Shown here one piece after another: positions 48,663 to 57,735 of a stretch of DNA of 64,000 bases. The stretch's first letter is position 1. Every line of letters begins with the position of its first letter. The DNA is taken from positions 1,302,001 through 1,366,000 of the forward strand of contig NZ_FXEG02000002.1 of assembly GCF_900176255.2 (NCBI RefSeq), read 5' to 3'. A program made the position numbers and the translations under genes. The notes beneath the pieces are model-generated. The model was not told the origin of the DNA and searched no databases. It saw nothing but the letters and a program-made list of their open reading frames with translations. The stretch comes from Mycobacterium ahvazicum. Its GTDB lineage: Bacteria; Actinomycetota; Actinomycetes; Mycobacteriales; Mycobacteriaceae.

Positions 48663-50456
48663 ATGACGTACGACGTGATCATCCGAGATGGCTTGTGGTT
48701 CGACGGAACCGGCAGCACGCCGCACACCCGCACGCTGGGTATCCGCGACGGCGTGGTGGCCACGGTGTCGACCCGGCCGCTCGACGAGACGGGCTGCCCA
48801 GAGGTCATCGACGCGGCCGGCAAGTGGGTGGTGCCGGGCTTCATCGACGTGCACACCCACTACGACGCCGAGGTACTGCTGGACCCGGGCCTGCGCGAGT
48901 CGGTGCGCCACGGTGTCACCACGGTGCTGCTGGGCATGTGCTCGCTGTCGACGGTCTACGCCAACAGCGAAGACGCCGCGGACCTGTTCAGCCGGGTCGA
49001 GGCGGTGCCACGCGAATATGTGCACGGCGCGCTGGAGACCAACCGGACCTGGGCGAACGCCGCGGAGTACATCGCCGCCGTCGACGAGTTGCCGCTCGGG
49101 CCGAATGTCAGCTCGCTGCTTGGGCATTCGGACCTGCGCTCCGCGGTGCTCGGGCTCGACCGGGCCACCGACGCCGACGTCAGGCCCACCGACGCCGAAC
49201 TGGACAAGATGGCGACGTTGCTCGAGGAGGCGCTCGACGCCGGAATGCTCGGCATGTCAGGCATGGACGCCGCGATCGACAAACTCGACGGCGACCGCTT
49301 CCGCTCCCGGGCGCTGCCGTCGACCTTCGCGACCTGGCGGGAGCGGCGCAAGCTGATCAAGGTCCTGCGCAAGCGCGGCCGGATCCTGCAGAGCGCGCCC
49401 GACGTCAACCGGGCGGCCACGGCGATCATGTTCTTCCTGGAAAGCAGCCGAATCTTCAGACGCCGCAAGGGCGTTCGGATGAGTCTGCTGGTGTCGGCGG
49501 ACGCCAAGTCCAACCCGCTCGCCGTCTACGTGTTCGGGCCCGGCGTCCGGCTGATGAACAAGCTGCTGGGCTCGAGCGTGCGGTTCCAGCACCTGCCGGT
49601 GCCGTTCGAGCTGTACTCCGATGGCATCGACCTGCCGGTCTTCGAGGAGTTCGGTGCGGGCACCGCCGCCTTACATCTGCGAGACCAGTTGCAGCGCAAC
49701 GAATTACTGGCCGACGAGGCCTACCGCCGCGAGTTCCGCAAGGAGTTCGACCGCATCAAGCTGGGCCCGTCGCTGTGGCACCGCGACTTCCACGACGCCG
49801 TCATCGTCGAGTGCCCCGATAAGTCGTTGATCGGCAAGAGCTTTGGCGCGATCGCCGATCAGCGCGGACTGCACCCGCTCGACGCGTTCCTCGACGTGCT
49901 CGTCGAAAACGGTGAACGCAATGTGCGATGGACGACCATCGTTGCCAACCACCGGCCCAAGCTGCTCGACGCGCTGGCCAACGAGGAGAGCGTGCACATG
50001 GGCTTCTCGGATGCCGGTGCGCACCTGCGCAATATGGCGTTCTACAACTTTCCGATCAAGCTGCTCAAGCGAACCCGCGACGCCTACCGGGCGGGTGCGC
50101 CGTTCATGTCCACCGAACGGGCCGTGCACCGCCTGACCGGTGAGCTGGCGGAATGGTTCGGCATCGACGCCGGAACGCTGCGCCAAGGTGACCGTGCCGA
50201 CTTCGTGGTGATCGACCCGGCCGGCCTGAACGACGAGGTCGAGGCCTACCACGAGGAAGAGGTCCCCTTCTACGGCGGCCTGCGGCGAATGGTCAACCGC
50301 AACGACGATGCCGTCGTAGCGACCGCTGTGGGCGGCACCGTGGTCTTCCGCGCCGGCGAGTTCCGCGACGGCTACGGCCAGACCGCGAAGTCGGGCCGGT
50401 ACCTGCGGGCGGGTCAGCGGCATCGGGGCCGCAGCGCTCACAAAGTCAGTGCCTGA
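48663..50456 (+). CDS. N-acyl-D-amino-acid deacylase-like amidohydrolase
   Basis: A 597-residue amidohydrolase in the Rv2913c position (annotated there as probable D-amino acid aminohydrolase). It starts MTYDVIIRDGLWFDGTG, with metal ligands in GFIDVHTHYDAE (about 61-72), a further His in LLGHSDLRS, and the C-terminal signature GFSDAGAHLRN and GDRADFVVIDP. The ATG at 48663 has GGGAGG 6 nt upstream; an in-frame TTG at 48609 would run through the promoter-like dyad. tetR follows 1 bp after the stop. Substrate not determinable from sequence. Confidence 0.86.
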   Translation: MTYDVIIRDGLWFDGTGSTPHTRTLGIRDGVVATVSTRPLDETGCPEVIDAAGKWVVPGFIDVHTHYDAEVLLDPGLRESVRHGVTTVLLGMCSLSTVYANSEDAADLFSRVEAVPREYVHGALETNRTWANAAEYIAAVDELPLGPNVSSLLGHSDLRSAVLGLDRATDADVRPTDAELDKMATLLEEALDAGMLGMSGMDAAIDKLDGDRFRSRALPSTFATWRERRKLIKVLRKRGRILQSAPDVNRAATAIMFFLESSRIFRRRKGVRMSLLVSADAKSNPLAVYVFGPGVRLMNKLLGSSVRFQHLPVPFELYSDGIDLPVFEEFGAGTAALHLRDQLQRNELLADEAYRREFRKEFDRIKLGPSLWHRDFHDAVIVECPDKSLIGKSFGAIADQRGLHPLDAFLDVLVENGERNVRWTTIVANHRPKLLDALANEESVHMGFSDAGAHLRNMAFYNFPIKLLKRTRDAYRAGAPFMSTERAVHRLTGELAEWFGIDAGTLRQGDRADFVVIDPAGLNDEVEAYHEEEVPFYGGLRRMVNRNDDAVVATAVGGTVVFRAGEFRDGYGQTAKSGRYLRAGQRHRGRSAHKVSA

Positions 50457-50457
50457 G

Positions 50458-51057
50458 ATGGCCCGAACCCAGCAGCAACGCCGCGAGGAGACGGTCGGGA
50501 GGCTCCTCGAGGCGTCCATCGCAAGCATCGTCGAGGTCGGCTACGCGCGGGCATCGGCGGCCGTGATCACCAAGGCGGCCGGGGTGTCGGTGGGTGCGTT
50601 GTTCCGCCACTTCGAGACGATGAGCGACTTCATGGCGGCGACGGCGTCGGAGGTGCTGCGCCGGCAGGTGGAGTCGTTCACCAAGCAGGTCGCCCAGATC
50701 CCGGCCGACCGGCCGGCGCTGGAAGCGGCGCTGACGATTCTGCGGGACATCACCGGCGGTCCCACCAACGCCGTGCTCTACGAATTGATGGTCGCCGCGC
50801 GCACCGACGCGAAGCTGCGCGCCCATCTGCGCGAGGTGCTGGCGCAGTACACCGCGAAGATTCTCGACGCCGCGCGGGCGCTGCCGGGCGCCGACGCCGT
50901 CGGCGAGGAGACGTTCCCGGTGCTGGTGGCGCTGATGACCAACGTGTTCGACGGCGCGGCGATCGTGCGCGGGATTTTTCCGGAGCCCGATATCGAAGAG
51001 CAACGCATTGCGTTGCTGTCCAAGCTGATAACCGGGCTTGTTCCGAGCGAGTTTTAG
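50458..51057 (+). CDS. TetR-family regulator
   Basis: A 199-residue repressor-type protein (Rv2912c position). N-terminal helix-turn-helix at about 10-60: RREETVGRLLEAS, then AAVITKAAGVSVGALFRHFE. The ligand domain runs about 70-195. The ATG is one base after the aminohydrolase stop, so the two are co-transcribed; a GTG at 50449 overlapping that gene is an alternative. Its 3' end overlaps the convergent dacB2 stop by 4 bp. The dyad at 48622-48634 is the best candidate operator. Confidence 0.88.
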   Translation: MARTQQQRREETVGRLLEASIASIVEVGYARASAAVITKAAGVSVGALFRHFETMSDFMAATASEVLRRQVESFTKQVAQIPADRPALEAALTILRDITGGPTNAVLYELMVAARTDAKLRAHLREVLAQYTAKILDAARALPGADAVGEETFPVLVALMTNVFDGAAIVRGIFPEPDIEEQRIALLSKLITGLVPSEF

Positions 51058-51923
51058 AGTGAGCCGATGCTCGACGACGGATTGAGCGCGAAGCCCCAGT
51101 CGAACAGGCCGCCCGCCTGATCCCAGTACGTCGGTCCGCCGGGCTTCACCATCCCGTACATCATCGCGACCACCAGCCGGCGCCCACCGCGCGACGCGGC
51201 GCCGACGAAGGTCTTGCGCGCCGCATTGGTGAACCCGGTCTTGCCGCCGATGGCGCCCGGATACCGGGTCAGCAGCTCGTCCTGGTTGGTGATCGGCTCG
51301 TCGCCGTGATCGCCCGGGAACAGCGCCGACGGCTCGGCCGTGATGTGGGCGAACATCGGGTTGGCCATCGCGGCCCGGAAGATGACGGCCAGGTCGTGCG
51401 CGCTGGAGGCGCCGGATCCGCCGGGGCCGTCCAGCCCGGACGGGGTCGCGGCGTGGGTGCTGGTCGCTCCGAGGGAGGCGGCCTTCGCGTTCATCTTGGC
51501 CACCGTGGCGTCGGCGCCGCCCAGCAGATGCGCCAGCGTATTGGCGGCGTCGTTGCCGGACACCAGCAGCAGGCCGTCGAGCAACTGGCGCGCGGTGTAA
51601 ACCCGGCCGGGTTTGATTCCGACGCAGTTGCATTCGACCTGGGTGTCTGCCACGTCGGCGACGACCGTCGAGTCCATGCTCACCTCGTCGAGAGCCACCA
51701 GCGCCAACAGCACCTTGATCGTGCTCGCGGGCGGATGAACCGCGTACTGGTCGCGACCGGCCAGCACCTGGCCGCTGTCCAGGTCGGCCAGGATCCAGGT
51801 CTGGGCCGGGCCGTCGGGGATCGGAACCGAGCCGACCGGCTGCATATCGTCGGCCCAGGAGGCGGGGGCGGTGACACCGGCGACCGTGAGCAGCGCAGCA
51901 GCTGCGGCGATGAGTTTCCGCAT
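51054..51923 (-). CDS. dacB2: D-alanyl-D-alanine carboxypeptidase (DacB2)
   Basis: Exported low-molecular-weight penicillin-binding protein trimming peptidoglycan stems, 289 residues (M. tuberculosis Rv2911 about 291). Signal peptide about 1-24 (MRKLIAAAAALLTVAGVTAP). Active-site motifs: Ser67 in STIK (67-70), SGN at 122-124, KTG at 229-231. On the minus strand TACACT ends 8 nt before the ATG, suggesting a leaderless or nearly leaderless transcript. Confidence 0.94.
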   Translation of the reverse strand: MRKLIAAAAALLTVAGVTAPASWADDMQPVGSVPIPDGPAQTWILADLDSGQVLAGRDQYAVHPPASTIKVLLALVALDEVSMDSTVVADVADTQVECNCVGIKPGRVYTARQLLDGLLLVSGNDAANTLAHLLGGADATVAKMNAKAASLGATSTHAATPSGLDGPGGSGASSAHDLAVIFRAAMANPMFAHITAEPSALFPGDHGDEPITNQDELLTRYPGAIGGKTGFTNAARKTFVGAASRGGRRLVVAMMYGMVKPGGPTYWDQAGGLFDWGFALNPSSSIGSL

Positions 51924-51931
51924 GGGCGCAC

Positions 51932-51937
51932 AGTGTA
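51932..51937 (-). promoter_or_regulatory. -10 element TACACT (dacB2)
   Basis: Minus-strand TACACT ends 8 nt before the dacB2 ATG, giving at most a one- or two-base leader. No Shine-Dalgarno is present. Confidence 0.4.
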
Positions 51938-51966
51938 ACTTCCGGGCCTGGCCGACGCCTGCTGCC

Positions 51967-52308
51967 TCACGGGCACCAGGGCGGCACCGGGCAGAACGGC
52001 AGCGGGGGCAGCGGCAGATACGAGGTCTGGGTGGGCACCGGCCCGGGCGGCGGCGGCTGCTTGAACGGAAGGGAGGACCACGAGTAGAAGACGCCGGTGC
52101 CGGTGTCGTGGACCCCGGCGTAATCCCAGTAGAAGTCGTGGCAGACGCTCGGGTCCCAGGGGATGGGCCGGCCTGCCGGATCGGGATCGCCGGGGCACCA
52201 GCGCTGGCAGGCGCTGCCCGGCGCGCAGCTCCCTGGGGCGGCGGCGGCGCTCGGCGCCCCGACCCACACCAACAAGGCCGTTGCTAAGCAGGTGATTCCT
52301 GCTCTCAT
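51967..52308 (-). CDS. Small secreted Cys/Pro-rich protein, unknown function
   Basis: A 113-residue protein from the ATG at 52308, with GAGGAGA upstream; the longer frame lacks a signal. Signal peptide about 1-24 (MRAGITCLATALLVWVGAPSA, then AAA). The mature part carries six Cys (CAPGSACQRWC, VCHDFYW, then two in the Pro-rich end FCPVPPWC) and ends Pro-rich. Small exported proteins of this look are common in mycobacteria. I do not recognise a function. It is divergent from the CMD-like gene. Confidence 0.65.
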   Translation of the reverse strand: MRAGITCLATALLVWVGAPSAAAAPGSCAPGSACQRWCPGDPDPAGRPIPWDPSVCHDFYWDYAGVHDTGTGVFYSWSSLPFKQPPPPGPVPTQTSYLPLPPLPFCPVPPWCP

Positions 52309-52367
52309 AGCGGGGATTATTCTCCTCGGCGGCTTTGCGTGGTATGGCAAAAGGGGAGGAGACAGCC

Positions 52368-52856
52368 ATGAGTCGACGAATCGACTACCAAGCCGTGGCA
52401 CCGCGGGGTGTGAAACTGCTGGGCGGCGTGCATCTGTATGTCAGCCAGTCGGGTCTGTCGCCGGTGTTGCTGACCCTCGTCTACCTGCGGGTGTCGCTGA
52501 TCAACGGCTGTGCGTACTGCATCGACATGCACACGCGCGAGTTGCGCGACCTGGGGGTGTCGAACGAGAAGATCGCGTTGGTCCCGGTGTGGCCGGAAGC
52601 CGGTGAGCTGTTCGACGGCCGCGAGCGGGCCGCGCTGGCGTGGGCGGAAACCGTCACCGAAATATCGAGCACGGGCGCACCCGACAGCGCGTACGCGGCC
52701 GCGTCGGCGCAATTCGACGACAAGGAATTGGTCGATCTGACGATCGCGATCGCGACGATGAACACCTACAACCGGTTGGCGATCAGCTTCCGCAACCCGC
52801 CGGCCGCAGTGGTCGCGAAACACGACGCCAAACACGCTGGAACACAAGGAAACTGA
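52368..52856 (+). CDS. Carboxymuconolactone decarboxylase/AhpD-like protein
   Basis: A 162-residue protein with the AhpD-like core: INGCAYCIDMHTREL holds the CxxC and downstream His of the redox/proton-relay site (about 50-57), followed by helices with GRERAALAWAETVTEI. The ATG at 52368 is set by a strong GGGGAGGAG 6 nt upstream; an earlier in-frame ATG has none. It may be an alkylhydroperoxidase-type peroxidase. Not in this place in M. tuberculosis as I recall. Confidence 0.83.
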   Translation: MSRRIDYQAVAPRGVKLLGGVHLYVSQSGLSPVLLTLVYLRVSLINGCAYCIDMHTRELRDLGVSNEKIALVPVWPEAGELFDGRERAALAWAETVTEISSTGAPDSAYAAASAQFDDKELVDLTIAIATMNTYNRLAISFRNPPAAVVAKHDAKHAGTQGN

Positions 52857-52909
52857 CGACCACTCGGGGTGCCTGGGTGTTCCCGATGCCCCGGGTGTTG
52901 AATCGATGC

Positions 52910-53341
52910 ATGTTGAGCCTGGCCGAAATTTCCGACCGTCTGGAGATCCAGCAGCTAATGGTGGACTATTCCACCGCTATTGACCAGCGGCGATTCGACG
53001 ATTTGGACAAGGTATTCACCGAAGACGCTTACATCGACTACACGGCCTTGGGAGGTATCGAAGGCCGTTATCCCGAGGTCAAGAAATGGCTCTCCGAGGT
53101 GCTGCCGGGCTTTCCGGTATACGCGCACATGCTCGGCAACTTCTCGGTCCAGATCGACGGGGACAAGGCCACGTCGCGGGTGATCTGTTTCAACCCGATG
53201 GTCTTTCCCGGCGCCGACGGAAAACCCGGGGACCAGGTGATGTTCTGCGGGCTCTGGTACGACGACGAGTTCGCGCGCACGCCGCAGGGCTGGCGGATGA
53301 CACGCAGGGTCGAGACGAAGGTCTTCCAGAAGATCATGTGA
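52910..53341 (+). CDS. SnoaL/NTF2-like protein
   Basis: A 143-residue NTF2-fold protein (Rv2910c position). The start LSLAEISDRLEIQQLMVDY and the segment DQRRFDDLDKVFTEDAYIDY are typical of SnoaL_4 proteins; the end is WRMTRRVETKVF. An ATG at 52886 would add eight residues and cannot be excluded; neither has a good ribosome site. Enzymatic role unknown. Confidence 0.78.
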   Translation: MLSLAEISDRLEIQQLMVDYSTAIDQRRFDDLDKVFTEDAYIDYTALGGIEGRYPEVKKWLSEVLPGFPVYAHMLGNFSVQIDGDKATSRVICFNPMVFPGADGKPGDQVMFCGLWYDDEFARTPQGWRMTRRVETKVFQKIM

Positions 53342-53371
53342 CGCCGCGGGCGAGGTGGGCCAGGCGTCGGG

Positions 53372-53710
53372 TCAGTGCCCTTGTCCGCGGGGTTGATTGG
53401 CCTGGAAGCACTGCACGCGCTTGGCGGCATCCTCCGGCGAGACTCCCATGGTCACCAGAATCTGGGTCACTTGGGCGGCGGGAATGCCCGAATCGAGATC
53501 GTTCTGGATGATGTGGACGCTGGGAAACCAGAATTCCGCACTGACCCCCGGCGGGGGCGGCTTCGTGTCGACGCACTGGGCGTAGCCATCGATGCCGGTC
53601 GCAGCGTGCGCGGACGGCGCCCCCAGCAGCGCGAACGGGGCGCTGAGCACGGCGGCAACAGCGACGGGACCGGTCACTCGCCGGCTCCAGCTGAAATTCA
53701 CGATCCGCAT
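53372..53710 (-). CDS. Small secreted mycobacterial protein, unknown function
   Basis: A 112-residue protein with a signal peptide about 1-36 ([20 protein letters not shown], cleavage near SAHA-A). The mature part has two Cys (YAQCVDTK and RVQCFQ), a [15 protein letters not shown] segment and helices like those of small DUF732-type exported proteins. It converges with the SnoaL-like gene and is divergent from rpsP. Function unknown. Confidence 0.7.
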   Translation of the reverse strand: MRIVNFSWSRRVTGPVAVAAVLSAPFALLGAPSAHAATGIDGYAQCVDTKPPPPGVSAEFWFPSVHIIQNDLDSGIPAAQVTQILVTMGVSPEDAAKRVQCFQANQPRGQGH

Positions 53711-53812
53711 CGATCGGCTCCCTACTTTCGCCCCCGCGCAATCCTAACCAGTTTGACGTCCCGCATAGCCGAAAGTCGCCGGTGCAGGCGAATTTCTGCC
53801 GGAGCCCCTCGT

Positions 53813-53823
53813 TCTGGCACAAT
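53813..53823 (+). promoter_or_regulatory. TCTGGCACAAT motif upstream of rpsP
   Basis: The 11-mer TCTGGCACAAT ends 138 nt before the rpsP ATG. The identical 11-mer lies 144 nt before the rplS ATG (57149-57159). CACAAT could be the -10; GAATTTC lies about 25 nt upstream here and GATTTTC in the same relative place at rplS. Confidence 0.45.
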
Positions 53824-53961
53824 AGGCGGCTGTCCGCCGCGCGACCCGCCCCGTCGCCGGGGTGCTCGTTCGGCGGTCATACACGCGAGGCAAAACCGGA
53901 TCCGGGCATCCCGCCCCGATCGCTGAATTGCAGCGTGACACCCAGGAGAATTCGCTTAATC

Positions 53962-54492
53962 ATGGCTGTCAAGATCAAGCTCACCCGGCTTGGCAAGATC
54001 CGCAATCCCCAGTACCGCATCGCCGTCGCCGACGCCCGCAACCGCCGCGACGGCCGCTCGATCGAGGTGATCGGCCGGTACCACCCGAAGGAAGACCCCA
54101 GCCTGATCGAGATCGACTCGGAGCGGGCCCAGTACTGGCTTTCGGTGGGTGCGCAGCCGACCGAGCCGGTCGTCAAACTGCTGAAGATCACCGGCGACTG
54201 GCAGAAGTTCAAGGGTCTGCCCGGCGCCGAGGGCAGCCTGCAGGTCGCCCCGGCCAAGCCCACCAAGCTGGAGCTGTTCAACGCCGCGCTGGCCGAGGCC
54301 GACGGCGGACCGACCACCGAGGCGTCCAAGCCGAAGAAGAAGGCCCCGGCCAAGAAGGCCGCCAAGGCCGACGAGGCGCCGGCGCAAACCACCGAAGCCC
54401 CGGCTGAAACCGCCGAAGCCCCTGCTGAAACCGCCGAGACCCCGGCCGAGCCGGCTGCCGAAGCGCCGGCCGAGCCCGCCACCGAAAGCTGA
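53962..54492 (+). CDS. rpsP: 30S ribosomal protein S16
   Basis: A 176-residue S16: the standard core ([20 protein letters not shown] and GRYHPKEDP) fills about the first 110 residues. It is followed by a basic [13 protein letters not shown] segment and an acidic Ala/Pro/Glu/Thr repeat tail of about 40 residues. The ATG at 53962 has AGGAGAA upstream; the longer open frame has no S16 character. M. tuberculosis S16 is about 162 residues. First gene of rpsP-khpA-rimM-trmD. Confidence 0.96.
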   Translation: MAVKIKLTRLGKIRNPQYRIAVADARNRRDGRSIEVIGRYHPKEDPSLIEIDSERAQYWLSVGAQPTEPVVKLLKITGDWQKFKGLPGAEGSLQVAPAKPTKLELFNAALAEADGGPTTEASKPKKKAPAKKAAKADEAPAQTTEAPAETAEAPAETAETPAEPAAEAPAEPATES

Positions 54493-54500
54493 CGGTCGCA

Positions 54501-54743
54501 ATGAGTACCGTCGTCGTCGACGCTGTTGAACATCTGGTTCGCGGAATCGTGGACAACCCGGACGATGTCCGGGTGGACCTGGTGACGAGCCGGCGTGGGC
54601 GCACCGTCGAGGTGCATGTCCATCCCGAGGATCTGGGCAAGGTGATCGGTCGCGGCGGACGCACCGCGACCGCGTTGCGCACGCTGGTCGCCGGAATCGG
54701 GGGCCGCGGTATCCGCGTCGACGTGGTGGACACCGACCAGTAG
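54501..54743 (+). CDS. khpA: KH-domain RNA-binding protein KhpA
   Basis: An 80-residue single KH domain (Rv2908c position) with the GxxG loop in [14 protein letters not shown]. Such proteins bind RNA and affect cell-wall synthesis with KhpB. It lies 8 bp after rpsP and 11 bp before rimM. Confidence 0.93.
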   Translation: MSTVVVDAVEHLVRGIVDNPDDVRVDLVTSRRGRTVEVHVHPEDLGKVIGRGGRTATALRTLVAGIGGRGIRVDVVDTDQ

Positions 54744-54754
54744 GTCACCAACTC

Positions 54755-55288
54755 ATGGAGCTGCTCGTCGGGCGCGTCGTGAAAGCGCACGGCATCACCG
54801 GCGAGGTGGTCGTGGAGGTTCACACCGACGACCCTGCCGATCGCTTCGCGTCGGGTATTACCCTGCGCGCCAAGCCATCTCGCGGCCACGGAGCAGAAGG
54901 CAGCTACGTGGTCGCCGGTGCGCGCGAACACGGCGGCCGGCTGTTGGTGCGGTTGGCCGGTGTGGACGACCGCGACGCCGCCGACGCGCTGCGCGGCAGC
55001 CTGTTCGTGGTGGACTCCGGCGACCTGCCGCCGATCGACGAGCCGGACACCTACTACGACCATCAGCTCGAGGGACTGCGGGTGCGGACCACCGCGGGGG
55101 AGGATCTCGGCGTCGTTGCCGAGGTGCTGCACACCGCCGCCGGGGAACTACTGGCGGTGCACCGCAGTGACGGCGGCGAAACCCGGGAGGTACTGGTGCC
55201 GTTCGTGAATGCGATCGTCACGTCGGTGTCGCTGGACGACCGGATGGTCGAAATCGATCCGCCCGAGGGCCTGCTGGATCTGGGATAG
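54755..55288 (+). CDS. rimM: Ribosome maturation factor RimM
   Basis: 16S rRNA processing protein, 177 residues: N-terminal RimM domain ([19 protein letters not shown]) and C-terminal PRC-barrel ([14 protein letters not shown] to [11 protein letters not shown]). It starts 11 bp after khpA; trmD begins 3 bp after its stop. Confidence 0.95.
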   Translation: MELLVGRVVKAHGITGEVVVEVHTDDPADRFASGITLRAKPSRGHGAEGSYVVAGAREHGGRLLVRLAGVDDRDAADALRGSLFVVDSGDLPPIDEPDTYYDHQLEGLRVRTTAGEDLGVVAEVLHTAAGELLAVHRSDGGETREVLVPFVNAIVTSVSLDDRMVEIDPPEGLLDLG

Positions 55289-55291
55289 CCG

Positions 55292-55990
55292 GTGCGCATA
55301 GACGTCGTGACGATCTTTCCGGCCTACCTGGATCCGCTGCGGCAATCGTTGCCCGGCAAGGCAATTGCGTCGGGCCTGGTCGACCTTCGGGTGCACGACC
55401 TGCGGGCGTGGACTCACGACGTGCACCACTCGGTGGACGACTCGCCCTACGGCGGCGGCCCGGGAATGGTGATGAAGGCGCCGGTGTGGGGCGACGCGCT
55501 GGATGAAATCTGTTCTGGCGAAACGCTATTGGTCGTTCCCACGCCGGCCGGCGCACTGTTCAAGCAATCCACCGCCCAGCGCTGGAGCGCCGAGCAGCAT
55601 CTGGTGTTCGCCTGCGGCCGCTACGAGGGCATCGACCACCGCGTCGTCGAGGACGCCGCGCGACGGATGCGGGTCGAGGAAGTCTCGATCGGCGACTATG
55701 TGCTGCCGGGCGGTGAGTCGGCGGCCGTCGTGATGATCGAATCCGTGCTGCGGCTGCTGACCGGGGTGCTGGGCAATCCCGCGTCCCATCGCGAGGATTC
55801 GCACTCCGACGTGCTGGGCGGCCTTTTGGAGGGGCCCAGCTACACCCGGCCGCCGAGCTGGCGGGGGCTCGACGTCCCCGAGGTGCTGCTGTCAGGCGAT
55901 CACGCCCGCATCGCGGCCTGGCGCCGGGAGGTTTCGCTGCGGCGTACGCGCGAGCGCCGGCCCGATCTCGGGCCGGGCGATTCGCCCTAG
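55292..55990 (+). CDS. trmD: tRNA (guanine-N1)-methyltransferase TrmD
   Basis: SPOUT methyltransferase making m1G37 in tRNA, 232 residues, GTG start. Conserved segments: [28 protein letters not shown] and [15 protein letters not shown], which form the trefoil-knot AdoMet site. Its end overlaps the convergent lppW stop by 4 bp. Confidence 0.96.
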   Translation: MRIDVVTIFPAYLDPLRQSLPGKAIASGLVDLRVHDLRAWTHDVHHSVDDSPYGGGPGMVMKAPVWGDALDEICSGETLLVVPTPAGALFKQSTAQRWSAEQHLVFACGRYEGIDHRVVEDAARRMRVEEVSIGDYVLPGGESAAVVMIESVLRLLTGVLGNPASHREDSHSDVLGGLLEGPSYTRPPSWRGLDVPEVLLSGDHARIAAWRREVSLRRTRERRPDLGPGDSP

Positions 55991-56964
55991 AAGGTCGTCG
56001 GCCCGATCCGGCCGTTGGGGAACATCGTCTTGACGGCCTGCGTGATCGTGTCGCGCGCCGTCGCGTCGTCGGAGGACTGCAGGGACTCCACCACCACGAT
56101 GTAGCGGCGGTCCGCGCCCACCACGCCGGTCGACAGATGCATCCACTCCGTGCCGATGCAGCACATCCAGCCTTGCTTGACGGCCACCGGCTCCGCGAAC
56201 AGCCCGTCGGGGATGCCGAAGCGCTGCGGGTACCCGTCGACGCCGTTCGGGGTGGAATGGGCCAGGTCGTTGACGATGATCTTGGCCCGGTCCGCCGAGA
56301 GCCCGCCGGAACCGTCGAGCAGCTTCTCGTAGTAGTGGATCAGGTCGGTCAGCGAGCTCGTCGTGTTCCACCAGCGCCCGTCCGAGGGCGGAGCGGTGGA
56401 CGACAGCCCGTAGCGGCCCGCCACCTGCGTGATGATGTTGTCGCCGCCGTCCTGACCCCAGAACCTCTCGGCGGCGCCGTCGTCGGACGACTGCAGCATC
56501 AGGTCGAGTGCCTGACGGTCGTCGGGGGACAGGGCGGTCCGGCCCTGGGATTCGGCCAGCAGCAGGTCGTCGGCGATGAACAGCTTGGCCACCGAGGCCG
56601 TGCCGATGATCTGGCTGTTGCCGTTGGAGATCAGCTCGTGGGTCTTGCGGTCCAGGATGCCCACCGAGAGGGTGGCCCCGCTGGCGGCGGCCTGCTCGGT
56701 GGCCTGCTGAATGCGGGCCTGCAACCCGCCCCATCCGGCGCCGGGCAGCGCGTCCAGCGTCTTGGGCGGTGCCGCCGGCAACCCGGATGTGTCGATGGTG
56801 TCCAGCAGCAGCTGAATGAGCTGCGGTTGGTGATCGGGCGCGCCGGAGGCGTTGCTGGACGCCTTAACCTGGGATTTTGCCGCTAGTCGTGCCTCGTCGC
56901 ACCCGGCCAGCACCAGCGTCACCGCCGCGACGGCGGCGAGTGCGGTGCGCGGGCGTACACGCAT
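55987..56964 (-). CDS. lppW: Lipoprotein LppW, beta-lactamase-like fold
   Basis: Exported lipoprotein, 325 residues from the ATG at 56964, which has GGGAGAAG upstream. Lipobox LVLAGC with Cys near 22. The rest resembles class A beta-lactamase-related proteins: SVAK (an SxxK motif) in [15 protein letters not shown], and a later KQGWMCC in the region of the KTG box. A hydrolytic role is unproven. M. tuberculosis Rv2905 is its equivalent. It is divergent from rplS. Confidence 0.88.
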   Translation of the reverse strand: MRVRPRTALAAVAAVTLVLAGCDEARLAAKSQVKASSNASGAPDHQPQLIQLLLDTIDTSGLPAAPPKTLDALPGAGWGGLQARIQQATEQAAASGATLSVGILDRKTHELISNGNSQIIGTASVAKLFIADDLLLAESQGRTALSPDDRQALDLMLQSSDDGAAERFWGQDGGDNIITQVAGRYGLSSTAPPSDGRWWNTTSSLTDLIHYYEKLLDGSGGLSADRAKIIVNDLAHSTPNGVDGYPQRFGIPDGLFAEPVAVKQGWMCCIGTEWMHLSTGVVGADRRYIVVVESLQSSDDATARDTITQAVKTMFPNGRIGPTTF

Positions 56965-57303
56965 CTGTTCTTCTCCCAAGTCCTCTGACGTAAACCTGTG
57001 TGGGCGCCGTACCGCAATCTGCCCGGGCGTCTTCGAGTTCGGGTAGTGACTAGCGTGTGCTGACCCCAGTCATATGTACCATTCACCGGTGCCTCAGGCG
57101 CGCCATGAATCGCAGCGTTTACATGTGATTTTCAATGCACGCGGGGTGTCTGGCACAATTGACCAGTTGTCTCCAGCGGCACCCGGCCGGCCGGGCCGCA
57201 TTCCGCCCGCTGCGAGATGCCACCCAAAGCCCGAATCGGCTTAACGACCACCCCTGCGTGCGGGCAGTTTCCGCACGCCGCGACCTCAAGGAAGTGTCTC
57301 CAC
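56965..57303. other. Divergent control region between lppW and rplS
   Basis: About 340 bp without a convincing gene. It carries the TCTGGCACAAT motif for rplS and presumably a promoter for lppW. The stretch 57060-57135 is A/T-richer than its surroundings. No further structure was recognised. Confidence 0.5.
57149..57159 (+). promoter_or_regulatory. TCTGGCACAAT motif upstream of rplS
   Basis: Identical 11-mer to the one before rpsP, 144 nt before the ATG of rplS. See the rpsP copy for context. Confidence 0.45.
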
Positions 57304-57645
57304 ATGAACAGGCTGGACTTCGTCGATCAGGCGTCGCTGCGCGACGGCATCCCGGCCTTCAGCCCGGGCGACACCATCAATGTGCACGTGAAGGTCATCG
57401 AGGGCGCCAAGGAGCGTATCCAGGTGTTCAAGGGCGTGGTGCTGCGCCGGCAGGGCGGTGGCGTCCGCGAGACCTTCACCGTGCGCAAGGAGAGCTACGG
57501 CGTCGGCGTCGAGCGGACCTTCCCGGTGCACTCGCCGAACATCGACCACATCGAGGTGGTCACCCGTGGCGATGTCCGCCGCGCGAAGCTCTACTACCTG
57601 CGCGAACTCCGCGGCAAGAAGGCCAAGATCAAGGAAAAGCGCTGA
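57304..57645 (+). CDS. rplS: 50S ribosomal protein L19
   Basis: A 113-residue L19: [20 protein letters not shown] and the family signature [19 protein letters not shown] (about residues 59-77), ending in a Lys-rich tail. The ATG at 57304 has AAGGAAG upstream. The longer frame upstream is not L19. lepB follows after 90 bp with its own promoter signal. Confidence 0.97.
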   Translation: MNRLDFVDQASLRDGIPAFSPGDTINVHVKVIEGAKERIQVFKGVVLRRQGGGVRETFTVRKESYGVGVERTFPVHSPNIDHIEVVTRGDVRRAKLYYLRELRGKKAKIKEKR

Positions 57646-57723
57646 CCGCGCGCGTCTCGACGATCACTGCGGCACGCGCGTTCGGTTTCGAAGACGCTTT
57701 ACGGTCACCCACACCGCGCTGGC

Positions 57724-57729
57724 TACTCT
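57724..57729 (+). promoter_or_regulatory. -10 element TACTCT, leaderless geometry (lepB)
   Basis: TACTCT ends 6 nt before the lepB GTG at 57736. No Shine-Dalgarno precedes the GTG. Confidence 0.5.
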
Positions 57730-57735
57730 GATCTC

